Assembly: GCA_902778985.1 (NCBI GenBank)
Contig: CACYZS010000207.1
Span: forward strand, 1 to 5,876
DNA length: 5,876 nt
DNA from: an uncultured Ruminococcus sp.
GTDB taxonomy: Bacteria > Bacillota > Clostridia > Oscillospirales > CAG-272
Reading direction: 5' to 3'
The translations under genes were made by a program, and so were the position numbers. The notes beneath the pieces were generated by a model. It was not told the DNA's origin. It ran no database searches and saw only the letters and a list, made by a program, of their open reading frames with translations. This document shows positions 5,545-5,876 of this stretch, in pieces; position 1 is the stretch's first letter, and every line of letters begins with the position of its first letter.

Positions 5545-5876
5545 ATGAAAGAACCGATCTTCCGGGGCGTCTGTACCGCCCTTGCTACTTCTTTTTCCGA
5601 AGGGGAAGTCGATTATAAGACTTTCCGGTCGCTTGTCGGGCGGCAGTTGTCCTGCGGGACCGACGCGCTCTGCGTCGCCGGAACGACGGGAGAGGCGGCG
5701 ACGCTCTCGGACGCCGAATGGGAGCGTTTGATTGCATCAGCCGTCGAGGGGGTGGGTGGGAAGATCCCCGTGATCGTCGGCGTCGGATCAAATTCGACTG
5801 CCAGGGCGGTCGACCTTTGCAGACGTGCGCAGGCGGGCGGCGCGGACGCCGTTCTTGCCGTTACGCCTTATTACAA
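5545..5876 (+). CDS. dapA: 4-hydroxy-tetrahydrodipicolinate synthase (DapA), 3' partial
   Basis: DapA condenses pyruvate with aspartate semialdehyde, the first committed step to diaminopimelate and lysine, in the cytoplasm. The frame opens at ATG 5545, preceded by GGGGAGAG (5532-5539) with good spacing, and is cut by the right edge after 110 codons. The visible part has the family N-terminus GVCTALATSF (residues 8-17), the pyruvate-binding AGTTGEAATLSDAEW (45-59), VIVGVGSNST (76-85) and VTPYY (106-110), whose tyrosines belong to the active site region. The Schiff-base lysine would lie beyond the edge. Related N-acetylneuraminate lyase or KDG-aldolase family members share this fold, but GTTGE plus VTPYY favours DapA. 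It is divergent from queA and no lysine-pathway partner is visible. Confidence 0.93.
   Translation, partial: MKEPIFRGVCTALATSFSEGEVDYKTFRSLVGRQLSCGTDALCVAGTTGEAATLSDAEWERLIASAVEGVGGKIPVIVGVGSNSTARAVDLCRRAQAGGADAVLAVTPYY

Overview
This 5.9 kb window looks like ordinary chromosomal DNA of a moderately GC-rich Bacillota, probably an uncultured Clostridia. The grounds are AG-rich ribosome binding sites (AAAGAGGTG, GGGGAGAG), a sigma-A type promoter (TTGACA/TACAAT) in front of mscS, and a gene set typical of that group (DUF1508, DUF2752, YegS/DagK-type lipid kinase, QueA, DapA). The assignment is an inference, since there is no rRNA or marker phylogeny here.

Layout, left to right: (1) the 3' end of a two-helix membrane protein of DUF4190/CD225-like type (+, cut by the left edge); (2) a bidirectional terminator at 510-541; (3) a DUF2752 membrane protein (-); (4) divergent from it, a soluble protein with two tandem DUF1508/YegP-like repeats (+); (5) a PlsC-type 1-acylglycerol-3-phosphate acyltransferase (-), whose stop codon abuts the previous stop with no gap; (6) divergent from that, a diacylglycerol kinase-family lipid kinase (+) ending in a strong hairpin terminator; (7) a MscS mechanosensitive channel (-) with a good promoter; (8) queA, the tRNA queuosine enzyme (-); (9) the 5' part of dapA (+), cut by the right edge.

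Several genes concern the envelope: acyltransferase and lipid kinase both act around phosphatidic acid, MscS protects against osmotic downshock, and two small membrane proteins are of unknown role. queA (tRNA modification) and dapA (lysine/diaminopimelate) look like unrelated housekeeping neighbours. Gene order alternates strands, so only queA-mscS could be an operon.

The most unusual stretch is 2390-3507. The acyltransferase appears to have its natural ATG and ribosome binding site one base out of frame. The lipid kinase lacks its conserved N-terminus and any normal start codon ahead of its first conserved block. The kinase frame also runs through its own terminator because of a run of seven Ts. 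Three anomalies in about 1.1 kb suggest sequence or assembly errors, or real gene decay. I see no CRISPR array, mobile element, RNA gene or convincing new system in this window.
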